Shown piece after piece: positions 32,309 through 44,800 of a DNA stretch of 64,000 nt. A program made the translations under genes and the position numbers. How positions within the stretch are numbered: position 1 is the stretch's first letter; every line of letters starts with the position of its first letter. The stretch spans positions 74,015,067-74,079,066 of the forward strand of contig OX359245.1 in NCBI GenBank assembly GCA_947179485.1, given 5' to 3'. This DNA comes from Allacma fusca. Lineage: Eukaryota; Arthropoda; Collembola; Symphypleona; Sminthuridae. A model generated the notes under the pieces. It worked only from the letters and a program-made list of their open reading frames with translations, was not told the DNA's origin and searched no databases.

Positions 32309-35300
32309 ATGGAACCCGAAAAGAACCAACATCCATCAAGAAGGGAACCACCACCTGCACCTTCAATACCATCTCGAAGGACTACGCGATCGGCAGGCCC
32401 AGTGCCACAGAACGAAACAGGCTTGGAGGAAATCCTCGCCCGCAGGAAAGAAGAGAGAAAAGCAGCAAAAGCCAAAGCTAATACAGCAACGGCAGGTGTA
32501 GACCTCTCTTCAACATCGTCAGCTTCGACATCTACAGTCATGGAAGAATCCGGCAGTACAACCCTGGCATTATCTGCACAAAGTCCATCGGGCTCGCAGG
32601 CCATGGGGCACGGAGATAATCCTGACAATAATGATGAAAGCATGGACGTGTTCTTGGACACGGTGTCAACACCTGCAACAGGTACGGCAACCAGTCCTAG
32701 ACGAACACCAACAGTATCGACAGCACAAACACCAAAGTTTTCAAAAACAAAGGTGGTGCAAGGACAAAATCTCCATAGACTAGCTATGCAACGAGAGTTA
32801 CGCGACCTCGAGGTAACCAACCTGGAGGGCCAACAGGTCCAACGAGACCAGGAGGTTGAGGCCACAGGCGAATTCATGCTAAATGCTAGAGGAGACATGG
32901 TTTTTGTCAGTCACGACGCTGACCCCACGATCAAGGAAATCCTGTCGCAGTTCAATCAACCTGAGGAAAGACCAACTAGTAGCGCTGCCACGTCATCATT
33001 TGAAATCATCACGGATCCTGGAAGCAATCATACAAGCGTAGAGGAGGGCGAGCAAGGATTCGCAACTCCAGAAAGTGAGATGGAAGACCTGACCAATGAA
33101 TCAGCCAACAATGTGGTTGTCAGCAACCTGACAAACCCAGTTGGCAACGGAGACATTCCTCAAGACACGAGCATACAATCCCAACAGGATGTACAAAGTC
33201 AAGGAATGTGCAGCAAAGCTACTGGACAAACAGAACAACAGGTTAATCAGCAAAGCTCAACGGAATTGGATGATGTGGAGGATTCCAATAGACCAATTGC
33301 TATAGCAACAAGTACACCAGAGATTATCCAGCAAGGGAATCTCAGTACACACTCATCATTTAGGGACAATTTAGCAATAACTCAATCGGACGAGTCAACC
33401 GAACAGAGCGAACAAGGTGACTCACCAACAGGAGTGCCACGTACTAATAACAGTATAGGGAGTGATCGTGACCAGGTCACTACTCAATTAAATCAGCAGT
33501 TATCAAACTTAAGCATCAGTGACCACCGTAAGGCTTCACAGTCAAATACTACAGTTTCCCAACAACCAGACATACAACAACTTGTACGAGACAGGTTTCT
33601 ATCAAGACCATCTCCAGGATTTTCCAATAGAGGAGACGTAGGCTTTCAAAGGACACTCAGCCGGGTGTCTGAGTCTACAGAACAGGAAGGCCCGGTCGAG
33701 GATCAGTTACCACCGATCAGAGAAGGGCAAGATAACATCCAAAGAGTAGAAGAAAATTTCGTACAATTAGTGACAGGGACAGGTGTGATAGTACCAGCAG
33801 GTTCGTTTCAACAATTAGTGACCACCGCAGGCTTCCAACGGAACTCAGTGGAAAATTTTCTGGTAGTTCGAGGATTGGAAGGACAACTGATAGAGGTGTA
33901 TCACAGGTTAGCTCAAAATCTTTATACAGGTACAGTCCAGTGGACACATTTTTTCCTTAGTTTAGCTGAAGTCACCCACAGACGGGACAATAACAGAGAT
34001 CCGAATAGGGAAGAAAGGGAAGTGTTACGTACACGTGCCTTCGAGTACGGTCGGAACGTCAGGGACAACATTTTCATCCCCACAGACGTCATCCGAAACC
34101 TTTTAGAGCACCGGGTATTGTCGTTGAGAAGTCACCAGGCACACCAGGATAGCCAGATTTTCTTCAACGATACACCTAGGTACACAACCGTGATACAATC
34201 CGGACGACTTAGCGAAAATCTAGAATTTGGTCAACCACGACAAGAAAGACGAGTCAGCGACGAGAGTAGGCCAGGCCCAGAACAAGATTCAAATAACAAC
34301 GGGACCACCCAACAAAGTGTAATCGACTCCAGTGCTGACGACACCATTAGCAGGTACCTTAGGTACGACCAAAGAAACCCACCAGTAACACGGAATCCGG
34401 TTACGGGTTTATTAGAACCAGCATCTAGATCTACGCTAAGGACCATCTCGGGTGAACCTACAGTACAACCCGTTACGTCACGAAGGATTTCACCGGAAAG
34501 CTTGAATACCAGCTCAAGCTCGATCAACAAGGCTATAGCCCAGGCAATAGCCTCAGCGACACTTCAAGCAGGATTAACAACCCCTCGAAATCGGAAGTTG
34601 AGTAACTCCGATCGTGACCATCTCAGACCCAGTAACCAGGTGACGGACAGTAACCAGGTAGATTACTCATCACCTAGGTCACAACTTTTCCAGAAATCGG
34701 TGAAAAGACACTACAGGGTAAATAGTGCTGAGGAAAACAGCAACTTAAATCCCAGAACCAGTCCGCAAGGGATTACGACACGTGAGAGACCAAGCAACAG
34801 CCGTCGCGAGACAGCCATTCAGAAGGGTAGCCCAAAAGCACCCACTACATCACCTACAGTCCAGACAGGTAATCAAACACCAGCAGGGAGCTCTACGGCA
34901 CAACCGAGAGTGACCCCGAGGTCCAGTAATTCCTGTCGCTCAGCACCTACAACAGGTGACAGAGGGCAGTCAAGCCGACACAGCAACTCTCACGAGATAA
35001 CACAGCAAATCAACCCAGTACACATCTCACCTACTAGTCAAAATAGACAGGTTTCAACGGAAAATACGCCGAGGAACCGACCAACTCAACCTAACCTGCA
35101 ATTCAGACCACAACCCACCCAAAACGATTTGGAGACACCAACCGAGGAGGTCGAGACCACCCAAATTGGTAGTACATCACAGGCTAACGTTAAGAAGGAT
35201 TTAACAACAACAAAGTTGTACGTCAACACAGATTCCACCCAGGCCAACACTAACGAGCAACTGGTACACCGAGTTTACCAGTCACCGGGAGGTCGAATCT

Positions 35301-38300
35301 ACGTACATCCACCCGTGCATGCGTTACGAGCACCGCCACTTGACGTTAGTGAGACAGCTTTAAGAACATTGGTGCAAGTAGGGAGACAACTAAGAGAACA
35401 GAATCCGTCATTAACTATCGCAAATACAATCAGAAATTCTGACACAGGTACTTACTATCAGGCATTTAGACCCCAGGACAGATTTACCGTCTATCAATCA
35501 CCGAGAGGCTCGTTATATAACAGCCTACCGATAGGACGCACAGGTATACACCGCCACAGTTTACGAGGTCGAGACATCCTGCAGCGAGCAACCAACAACG
35601 ACAGGACCATCATAGAAGGTGGAGAGCTTGTAACAGCACCCCAACCACCACCTTCGGAACAGACATCTAGAAGCAACGAGTCTTACGTCCAAGGTGACAC
35701 CCTAAGGTCACGGACGGCAACACCTGCATCAACTACACGTGCAGCAACGACTTTTGCAGTACCAGCTAGACCAACCGGAAGGTTCATAACCAGGTCAGCA
35801 AACCGACCAACGACACCGACAGCTCCAGCTGTCCCCGTCAGACCAAATTCAGCAGTAGCAGGACCATCTCGAGTAACAACAACGCCAACCACAAGTCAAG
35901 GTACAGTCAATTGGCTTGACGACTTACGATACGGAGTTGACATTTGGACAGGACCCAGTGGCAGAGTATACACCAGTGAGAACGAAGCTACCGAAGACGA
36001 GTTAGTACCAAGCAGAGTAACAACGAGACAATACTCTAAGATCGCGAGACAACAAGACAGATTCAGAAACCAGGGGGTAGAGAACGAAGCAACTTGGACA
36101 GGTCAAGTGAGACGCCTGATCTACTATAACAGAAGGGACGGAATCATACAACGAAGGTTTAGACCAGCTAGAGATTCAAATTTTGAAGCATTTGCAGCCA
36201 CAAGAGCTGAACACGAAGAAATTGTTCTGAGTGAACACCCGATATTTACCTTCTGGAATATAATTACCCGAAGATCTTTAGACCCAGGACAGATCTCCAG
36301 CTACATCGCACCTAATTTCAGACTTTACCATCGACACATCAGTTTACCAAACGGCGTTCGCAGACAAAGGGTACCACCAGGCTTCTTGGAAGAAATTGAG
36401 AACGAACACGACCACCAAGAGGCATTGAATAGATTAATTCACGACCCTAACGTAGAAATCTTGAGTGACACGTCCAGCGAGGAAGAAGAAGAGCAGGTAG
36501 TACAGAGAGACACTCCAAGACGTGAGAGTGGTCAGCATAACAGTACACAGTCTAGTGAAGAGACAGACCACATTTTTATTGGAGTTGACGAAGAGGACTT
36601 CATTATTCCAGAAGTACCAGGTCAATTTACCATAAGAATCTCTATAGACGACGCCTACGACGCAGCGTTCAGAGCAATTGAAAGAGACGAAGAGATACAA
36701 GAGGAAGTCCGATTTGTGGATAATACCGGAGAAACCCACTTCTTCCCAAGAATCCGACTCCGAGACCTTAGTCCGGAAACTCAAGTTGTACTCACTCAAG
36801 TCAGAAAGAGACGTAAACCCTTACGAGCACGCCGTCAAATTGGAAATAACCAACCCAGACCACCAGGCCCAGGACCAAGTGGATCAGGGAGAGGAAACCA
36901 GCCGAGAGGGGCTAATAACAACAATTCCCACAACCAGCGACCATCTCAATCAAGGTCAAACCCAGGTCGAAGAGGCTCAAGAGGAGGTAGACACATCGGA
37001 GGCAGACGGAGAGCAAGGAGCGACCCCGGAAGTTCCGGAGGAAGTAGCTCATCATCCAGCTCCAGTAGTAGCAACTCAAGTAACCCTCACGACTTTGAGG
37101 CCTTCGACAACTGGAGGAATAGACAGATTGTGAACAGAAATAATTTCTTTAACCAGGTCAACGTTAACATCATCAACCCATACGTACCACTCAATCGCAA
37201 TCAGGGAATACGTATTGAGGAAGTTGCAGACCAAGAACAAGTACGAATAATTCCAAGGAGACATCTGGACGACGACATGACCGCCCTCATGTTTCCCAAA
37301 GTAGAATTCAAACCGGGTGTAGATGACCCAGAGACAGCTTTCGCAACAGCCGAACTCCAAACCAACAGGTTCGGAGGAGATACCATCATAACTAGGATGC
37401 AATACGTACAGATCATCTTTGACCCACCCGTCAGGGATTGGATCAGAAATTGGATTGCCGAACGAAGATTACATGAGGAACTACCCTACGACACCATTAA
37501 CTGGGACGAATTCAGGGAGGAATTTCTAATAAGGTACAGTATCACCGACCAAATGATACGTACACTAATGGAAAAGCGAAAGATGAATACGGATGAAGAT
37601 CCATGTGCATACATAGATGCGAAATTAGCACTAATCAATAGAGTCGACAGATTTATGCCCGAACTGGAGAAAATCAGACTCTTACGCGCAGGTTTAACAT
37701 CCGAATACATAGTTTTCTGCCGAGGATGGACAGCAGGGACTGTAGCAGATTTCATAGAGGGAATCAAGCAGTATGATGAAGACCGAAAGACGGACGGCGC
37801 AGAATCCATTGAGACAAGATTTGCCAAAGTCCAAGAAATGTTGGAGAAATTGACCTCCGGAATGAAACCAGTTCCAGCAGAAACAACTGTAGTGAAAATA
37901 GCTGCAGTGAGAGAACAACAGGATTATCGGAGACCCGAAAATAGACCCAATGACCAACGAGGACGAAGTCCAGGTCAGGGAAACTTCAATAACTCACGAA
38001 ATTCCAGCCCAGGTTACGGTAACAATAACAACTACCCGGACAGGGGACGTAACAACCAAGGGTATGAGGACCGAAGAAATTATGGGAACCGAGGTAGATC
38101 TCCAACACCTGAGAGATTCTACAATAATCAAGACAGGAGTAGGCCTCAGTACAGAAATGATGGCAACAGCTCCAACAACCAAGGTTACCCGCAGCGGAAC
38201 CAAAATTTCGGACCCAGACAAAGTCCGAACCGACAATACTACAACAACAACCCTAACAATCAGGGAAATCGTCAGTGGAATGACCAACAGATGAACCAAG

Positions 38301-38875
38301 GATACAATCAATCCTACAACGGCTATAACAGCCAAGGATTTAATCAAACTCAAGGCTTTATGCCACCCCAAGGATTTAATCCGAATCAAGGATACCCACC
38401 ACAACAAGGTTATGCACCATTTCAAGGTTATGCACCTACCCAAGGGTATGGACCATCTCAAGGATACGTACCTCAACAAGGATACGGTCAAGGGCAAAAT
38501 GCAGGGTACGCCAACCCTGGCATGCAACAAATTCAGGCCAACCCACAAGGTTACCAGAACCAGGGTTACCAGCCAAACAATAACCAAGGAGGTCAGCGAC
38601 CCCAACAGTACAATAACAATAACAACAGGAGTAGAACTAACTCCAGGGACCGGAACAGCCAAAGCAATGACAGAAACAACTCTTGGAGAAATCAACCAGA
38701 CCGCCAGGAGCAGTCACAACCAATACCGGGACAATTGGCGCTAGAATCCACTCAAACCGACCTAAAGTGTTTCGGATGTGGAGAGATGGGCCACCTGAGG
38801 AGAAATTGCCCACACAAAAGACAATCTAGCCCATATCCGTCGGGAAACTCACAGAGGGGGACGCACCCCCAGTAA
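32309..38875 (+). CDS. gag: Gag polyprotein, 2188 aa
   Basis: ATG at 32309. Residues 1 to about 1600 are a very long disordered extension rich in S, T, N, Q, R and E, with no known domain. A motif of the form YQSPGGRIY recurs near residues 990 and 1060, with a looser version (WTGPSGRVY) near 1210. A basic RG/serine tract lies at about 1530-1590. Residues about 1660-1850 form a capsid-like domain of the retrotransposon Gag type (FGGDTIITRMQYVQII, WDEFREEFLIRYS, ACILTHR-free). An N/Q/G/Y-rich segment follows (about 1865-2150) with QGYxP repeats. A CCHC zinc knuckle ends the chain, CFGCGEMGHLRRNC at 2154-2167, which in this family binds genomic RNA. Usual Ty3/gypsy Gags are 300-600 residues. The frame ends nine codons after the frameshift site. 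Intact. Confidence 0.93.
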   Translation: MEPEKNQHPSRREPPPAPSIPSRRTTRSAGPVPQNETGLEEILARRKEERKAAKAKANTATAGVDLSSTSSASTSTVMEESGSTTLALSAQSPSGSQAMGHGDNPDNNDESMDVFLDTVSTPATGTATSPRRTPTVSTAQTPKFSKTKVVQGQNLHRLAMQRELRDLEVTNLEGQQVQRDQEVEATGEFMLNARGDMVFVSHDADPTIKEILSQFNQPEERPTSSAATSSFEIITDPGSNHTSVEEGEQGFATPESEMEDLTNESANNVVVSNLTNPVGNGDIPQDTSIQSQQDVQSQGMCSKATGQTEQQVNQQSSTELDDVEDSNRPIAIATSTPEIIQQGNLSTHSSFRDNLAITQSDESTEQSEQGDSPTGVPRTNNSIGSDRDQVTTQLNQQLSNLSISDHRKASQSNTTVSQQPDIQQLVRDRFLSRPSPGFSNRGDVGFQRTLSRVSESTEQEGPVEDQLPPIREGQDNIQRVEENFVQLVTGTGVIVPAGSFQQLVTTAGFQRNSVENFLVVRGLEGQLIEVYHRLAQNLYTGTVQWTHFFLSLAEVTHRRDNNRDPNREEREVLRTRAFEYGRNVRDNIFIPTDVIRNLLEHRVLSLRSHQAHQDSQIFFNDTPRYTTVIQSGRLSENLEFGQPRQERRVSDESRPGPEQDSNNNGTTQQSVIDSSADDTISRYLRYDQRNPPVTRNPVTGLLEPASRSTLRTISGEPTVQPVTSRRISPESLNTSSSSINKAIAQAIASATLQAGLTTPRNRKLSNSDRDHLRPSNQVTDSNQVDYSSPRSQLFQKSVKRHYRVNSAEENSNLNPRTSPQGITTRERPSNSRRETAIQKGSPKAPTTSPTVQTGNQTPAGSSTAQPRVTPRSSNSCRSAPTTGDRGQSSRHSNSHEITQQINPVHISPTSQNRQVSTENTPRNRPTQPNLQFRPQPTQNDLETPTEEVETTQIGSTSQANVKKDLTTTKLYVNTDSTQANTNEQLVHRVYQSPGGRIYVHPPVHALRAPPLDVSETALRTLVQVGRQLREQNPSLTIANTIRNSDTGTYYQAFRPQDRFTVYQSPRGSLYNSLPIGRTGIHRHSLRGRDILQRATNNDRTIIEGGELVTAPQPPPSEQTSRSNESYVQGDTLRSRTATPASTTRAATTFAVPARPTGRFITRSANRPTTPTAPAVPVRPNSAVAGPSRVTTTPTTSQGTVNWLDDLRYGVDIWTGPSGRVYTSENEATEDELVPSRVTTRQYSKIARQQDRFRNQGVENEATWTGQVRRLIYYNRRDGIIQRRFRPARDSNFEAFAATRAEHEEIVLSEHPIFTFWNIITRRSLDPGQISSYIAPNFRLYHRHISLPNGVRRQRVPPGFLEEIENEHDHQEALNRLIHDPNVEILSDTSSEEEEEQVVQRDTPRRESGQHNSTQSSEETDHIFIGVDEEDFIIPEVPGQFTIRISIDDAYDAAFRAIERDEEIQEEVRFVDNTGETHFFPRIRLRDLSPETQVVLTQVRKRRKPLRARRQIGNNQPRPPGPGPSGSGRGNQPRGANNNNSHNQRPSQSRSNPGRRGSRGGRHIGGRRRARSDPGSSGGSSSSSSSSSSNSSNPHDFEAFDNWRNRQIVNRNNFFNQVNVNIINPYVPLNRNQGIRIEEVADQEQVRIIPRRHLDDDMTALMFPKVEFKPGVDDPETAFATAELQTNRFGGDTIITRMQYVQIIFDPPVRDWIRNWIAERRLHEELPYDTINWDEFREEFLIRYSITDQMIRTLMEKRKMNTDEDPCAYIDAKLALINRVDRFMPELEKIRLLRAGLTSEYIVFCRGWTAGTVADFIEGIKQYDEDRKTDGAESIETRFAKVQEMLEKLTSGMKPVPAETTVVKIAAVREQQDYRRPENRPNDQRGRSPGQGNFNNSRNSSPGYGNNNNYPDRGRNNQGYEDRRNYGNRGRSPTPERFYNNQDRSRPQYRNDGNSSNNQGYPQRNQNFGPRQSPNRQYYNNNPNNQGNRQWNDQQMNQGYNQSYNGYNSQGFNQTQGFMPPQGFNPNQGYPPQQGYAPFQGYAPTQGYGPSQGYVPQQGYGQGQNAGYANPGMQQIQANPQGYQNQGYQPNNNQGGQRPQQYNNNNNRSRTNSRDRNSQSNDRNNSWRNQPDRQEQSQPIPGQLALESTQTDLKCFGCGEMGHLRRNCPHKRQSSPYPSGNSQRGTHPQ
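38842..38870 (+). promoter_or_regulatory. Gag-Pol -1 ribosomal frameshift signal
   Basis: The heptamer G GGA AAC (38842-38848) is in the gag frame. It is followed by a 7-nt spacer and a GGGGG-ACGCA-CCCCC hairpin (38856-38870). The pol frame is the -1 frame and is open from 38830, upstream of the site. GGGAAAC is a known slippery sequence in retroviruses and plant viruses, and spacer and stem fit the usual rule. Confidence 0.85.
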
Positions 38876-38895
38876 CTGAAGATATCCAAGAAAGA

Positions 38896-41800
38896 ATGAA
38901 TGCAATTATAGCAACTAGAGTAGAAAGTCAGTCAAAAGACGACGAAGAATTAGAAATTATTGATCTCAACCCATGTCGTTTATCAAACGGCAACAAGTCC
39001 ACTTTACAAGTACAAATATGCAGTATGATGATACCAGCCTTACTAGATTCAGGAGCAACAAGATCCTGTATCCAAAGAAACTTAGTACCCAGATGTGCGG
39101 AAATAAAAGAAGTTCCAAGCGCGCTGCGAGTAGCAGTAGCAAACGCGGAATTGGTAAAACCAATTTGTCTCACCAAATTTACAATGATGATCGAAGGTGA
39201 AAAACTTTTATTCAAAGGTCTAGTGATGGAAACACTAGAACCACGAATGATTATAGGTGAAGATCGTCTATCACGCTACGGAATAACGTTGGATTACAAG
39301 AATAATGAAATACGGAGTGATCGATTTCAAACTGTTCCAATGACTAGAGATACTCATCTCTATGTCGGGGAGAAAAAGGCCGACATAGAATTTGTCAGGT
39401 CAATATTTTCATTTCATGAAGTCAAAGGACCGAAGAACATGATGTGCAGAACTCGAAAAGCAGTCACAATACCAGCTTATGGACACATGAAAGTGCCCAT
39501 ACAAATTCCAAAACGTATCAAAAAGGATTTTTATTTACAACCATCAGAAAAACTTTATACCAGTAAGCGACTTTTAATAGCCGCAGGTGTAGTACCGAAT
39601 GAAGAACCTTTCGCATATGTATTTAATCCAGCTCCATGCCCACAGACGATGTATGGACGTACAGCTATAGGTCATGCTGAGGAAAATTTTGATCTCATCA
39701 AAATCAAGCGCAATCAATTACGTGATGCTCATAAAAGGCTTACACAAGAACAGCTCGATTGTTTCGACGTCAATGAAGAGCTCGATGAAGAAGGAAGAGC
39801 TAAGTACCGAGCATTGTTGACAAGATATCCAGAATGTTTCGCATTTAACAAGGGAGATTTGAAAGAACCAGCGTGGATTGACCCCATTCGGATCCATACG
39901 GGAAATAATCCACCCGTTCAGGCAAAACCTTTCCCTTGCTCACCTATGGAGCGACAAAAAGTACGTGAGGAAGTACAAAAGATGTTAGATGCGGACATAA
40001 TAAAGGAAGTAAACGGACCTTACAGCAGTCCACTATTTCTCATCAAAAAGAAAGACGGAACATTTAGATCAGTTGTGGATTATCGAGCGTTAAATAAAAC
40101 CATCACAGACCAAGTTTACCCTTTAGCAAGAATAGATGACATACTTATGCAATTTGGAAAATCTGCAATGTTCGACACTCTTGACATGGAATCAGGCTTC
40201 TTTCAACTATTAATACACGAGGATGATCAAATTATAACCTCTTTCATTACACAGGACGGATTATATGCATTCAAACGACTACCTATGGGAGTCAAGATTG
40301 CACCGTCAGCTTTTCAGCGAGCAGCAGATCAAATGCTGGGCTCACTCAAATTTAGGGGAGCCATGGTATATTTAGATGATGTAATCTCTTATGGAATTCA
40401 TCTTTTGGACAAATTAGCATCACTCGAAGAATTGATGTTAAGAGCCAGCAACAAGAACTTCAAGTTCAAGCCAAAGAAATGCAAATTCGGATATTTTGAA
40501 GTAATTGTTTTAGGATTCAAAGTATCTAGGGAAGGCACCAGTCCAGATCCTGCAAAGGTGGACGCTATTAGACATGTGCCAATACCAAAATCTGAAACAG
40601 AAGCAAGAAGATTCTTCGGAATATGCAGTTTCTATAGAAAATACATCAAGGACTTCGCAAAAATAGCTAGTCCCATCTCACAATCATGGATTGGCAGTAA
40701 AGGAAAATCTGAAGGTCAAAAACGCATAAGATGCTTCCAATGGAGTGCAGATGCAACAATTGCCTTCAACATTCTCAAAACCAAATTAGTGACACAGCCA
40801 GTCCTAGCTCATTTCAACCCAGAGTTGGATTGCATACTACATACAGATGCATCAATTTCAGGACTAGGATGCTGTATACTTCAAGATGATGGAGGAGAAC
40901 ATCCAATAGCTTATGCTTCAAGGACACTAATTCAGTCAGAAAAGAATTACTCAGTCACAGAATTAGAACTAGCAGCAGTTGTATATGCAGTTCGCAAATT
41001 CAGACAATATCTTTATTTGAGAAAATTTTTAATCAGATCAGATCATTTAGCATTATGCTACCTACGATTACAAAAAGATCCAAACCATCGAATAAGTAAG
41101 TTTGTAAATAAACTACAGGAATTTGACTTCCAAGTTACATACAAGAAAGGAGCATTACACTTGGATGCAGACTTTCTATCAAGAGCTCCATTACCCTATA
41201 CAAAGGAAGATTTGGAGGATACAGAGGACCGAGTGATCGAATTTGAACCAGATCCGGTCAAGGAACACAAAATTGCTTTGGAAGAGCGAAAACAAATCCC
41301 TCACGGAAATACAATAATGCCACCACCAGCGTGTGCAGCCAGCCTTACGACCAGGGAAAGCTATAAGGGAAAATATTGGACGGATGACGAAAGTCAATCC
41401 TCAGACGAAGAGGAAGCCATAATCCCACAGCGACAAAATCCATGGTCAGGAAGATTGAAAGGTCAACCCAGGCGTAAAGTCAAATCACAAGTGGAAATTT
41501 TAGCACCTCAACCGAATTTGGAGGAAACGGATTGGGAAAACCATACAATGAGCGTAAAGAGCCGTGTTAATGAAGTTACACACAGCTACTCAGCGCTCAA
41601 AGAATGGAAATTATCCGTAGATGACATCATTACAATACACAAATTTCGGGAGGATGATCCACAAGAGGATGAAAATACCTGGAAATATACCAATGAGTAT
41701 ATCTACGAGAAGAATCTCAAACTAATACAGGAAATAGAGCTTCACAATGCCACAATAAATGAACTAGACATGAAGGAATTTTTATCACCAGATAAAGTTC

Positions 41801-44800
41801 AAAATGAGAATGAAGATTTTGACAGAAATACTATCATTGACATTGGAATGGGGACGGATTGGTCTCCTACCCCAAAGTCAACGGCAGCAACAACGTCACA
41901 AAGTCCAGCCAACGGGAAGGTTGACATTGATTCACCAAAATCCCAAGGGCAGATGACACGAAGTACAATGGAATTCACAACAATGGATGGGGCAGGTGAG
42001 GCTGAAACTAAAGCTGTACATCTACCACCAGCCATAATTGTAGACTCCGATATGGAAGTCCATGATCAAACATTGAAGAATCAGGAGACAGCGGATCTGG
42101 TGAGCCAGGCAGCTGAGACTACACAAAAGAAGTCCTCAACTAACCCGCCCACCCATCCCGCCAGTCCTACAGAGGCCAAGAAATTGGTACTCACGGATGA
42201 AGATAGGAACGTCCAAAAGGAATGCGACCGACCGACACTGAGACAGGAAAAGTTCAGTGTGGAAAATCACATTCCATCCGGACACGATCCCACAGATGAA
42301 GAGAAATGGTTTGCATTTGAAGAAATTTGGAGGAATCCAACGCCAGCAAAAGGTGATGAATGGAAGCTCAAACAGGAAGTTATTTCGCAATTGAAGACAT
42401 ACACTGCACAATCTGCCAGGAAGATTGATCAAGTTCCTGATGCAGAAAGTCCAGGATATGCTAACAATCCGGATCTTGATACCCCACAGCGGATCAAGGC
42501 GATGAAGATTTCCAAAGATGTGGATGAATGGATGAGAAATATCCAACGAAGATCTGCAGCATGCGAGTCGGAGGAAAACAAAAACCCTCCGCCGTCGCAT
42601 ACGTACATATCCACAGAGAATCCAGATAATGAAGATAATTTCTCTCTACTGGCGACCACAGTAGAAGAGCTGAGGAAAAATATCCGGGAAGGTGAAATCA
42701 AATTCACCGATGGAAGATCATGGAAGATTCAACCTCTGAAAGGGCAGGGTGTTGTGACAAGTAAAAAGACGTCACATCCACTATGTCTTTCACAGGATGA
42801 AGACCCAAGGAATAAAGACGCTCAGGAAACTGAGGACATGTCATTAAATAGAGCAATAAAATTTGTTCCAGGAGCTCACGCACTACAGGGGTGCGAAGGG
42901 AGCAAAGATACTTTTTCCACACACAAGCCTGTGTGTAGGATACTTGAAGATGAAGAGCAAGTTACTATGTTAGAGGAACATAACATGCAGGAGATGCAAA
43001 GGGACGATCCAGACTGTTTATTCATCATGGACAAAATAAAGATGCGGCATACGTTAAATTGGAAGGACAAAGAAAAGTATAGCCGATATGACATTGATGA
43101 AGAAGGGATTCTTACTATAGTACATAAAGATGGACGTAAGCTATACGTACCCCGAGTACTTAGAAATTTCCTACTATCAAAAGCCCATGATGGGATTCTA
43201 TGCGGAGGACATTTAGGATTCCAGAAAACTCTTCATAGACTCAACAAAAATTATTTTTGGAGAAAAATGAACGTCTCAGTAGCAAAATATGTCATGTCAT
43301 GTGAAAGTTGCCAAGCAGCCAAATCCATGAGAATGAAGCCAGCAGGACTACTTCATCCAATCAGGATAGAAAATGTAGGAGATGCATTATGTATTGATCT
43401 CATTGGACCCATGCAAATTAGCATAAAAGGGAATAAGTACATTATAATCGCACAGGATTATGTTTCAAAGTTTGTGATCGCAGAAGCAATTCCAGATAAA
43501 ACTGCTGACAGGATAGCAGAATTTTTGCTTCACAAAGTAGTTTTAAAATACGGACTGTTCAAAAACTTGCTGAGTGACGGAGGATCCGAATTCAGAGCGG
43601 AAATCACTCAAGCATTACTTCGTAGATTAGGCATGAACCATTCTACATCTACAGCACTAAGACATAATAGTGTTGGACAAATAGAAAGAATGGTCCAGAC
43701 TATAAGCACTATGCTGAGTCATTATACTCAAAAAGAGCAGGCATTATGGTGCAGTTGTTTACCGTTTCTAATAAATGCTTACAATTGCAGTCACCATGAC
43801 GTGACCAAAGAAACTCCTTATTTTATGATGTTTAGGCGACAACCTATATATGATTTTAACTTACAACTGTGTTTAAGCAGCGTCGACACTAATTTTATGA
43901 GTGCTGAGGAAGCCACTACTAGAATAGAAAAGGCTATTGCTAAGATAAGGGAACGTCAGGACTACAGTAAGGATTGGTATGATAGGAAAAGAAGGTTCGT
44001 TAAATTCAACATCGGAGACACAGTGCGAGTATTTACACCGACCAGGATAGTTGGAAAGAGCGAACGCTTTCTTCATCCTTACAAAGGACCCTTTGTAGTC
44101 ATAGAAGTTTTAGCCAAAGACAATTATATCATTCAAGACCTTAGGAATTCTAAAAAGAGACAGAAAGTCCATGTGGAGAGGCTTAAGAAGTGCCTACAGC
44201 GAGAACACATTGAGGACGAGTATAGTTACGATTTAGATTCCGATATAGTGGAATTGGTGACAAAACGAAACTGGAACAGGTGTGAAAAAGTTATAGTGAG
44301 TCAGCCACGGTCAATTCTTAAGAGTTCGACCACTTCAGATAACAGTTCAACTACGAGCAAGAAGGTGACTTTTAAAGTTCAACCTGCTCAAACCGAAGAA
44401 ATAACTAGAGAATTTTCATCCGAAAATTACTCAGACAGTTCAAGTGAACAAACCCAGCCAGTACAACAGAGAGGAGAATTTTGTGACAAAAATTACTCAC
44501 ACTTTCAAATTACCCCAAGTGAAGGAGGGAGATCAAACCAGGGACCACGTCAACACAAAGAGAACACTCAAGGAGGAAAACGTACTACTAAGCAGTCAAG
44601 TACACAAGTAAGAGAATTTTCGTCAGAAAATTATTCAGATAATCGGGAATTTTTAGATAAAAATTACCCATATTTCACTCGCTCGAAAGTAAATGAACAC
44701 CCTAGAAGAAATCAGGGACGAGATAAGGGGATTGAAACAACAGAGGAATTTAGTCCAAATAAAAATCTGGAAGTACGCAGCTCAGGAAGAGTACATCAAA

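Noticed and set aside
37994..38695. Minus-strand ORF of 233 codons opposite gag
   Set aside because: It mirrors the repetitive Q/G/N/Y-rich part of Gag and its translation is a monotonous V/L/I/S series. The same applies to the minus-strand frame at 32281-32898 and the alternative plus frames at 36678-37133 and 37950-38294.
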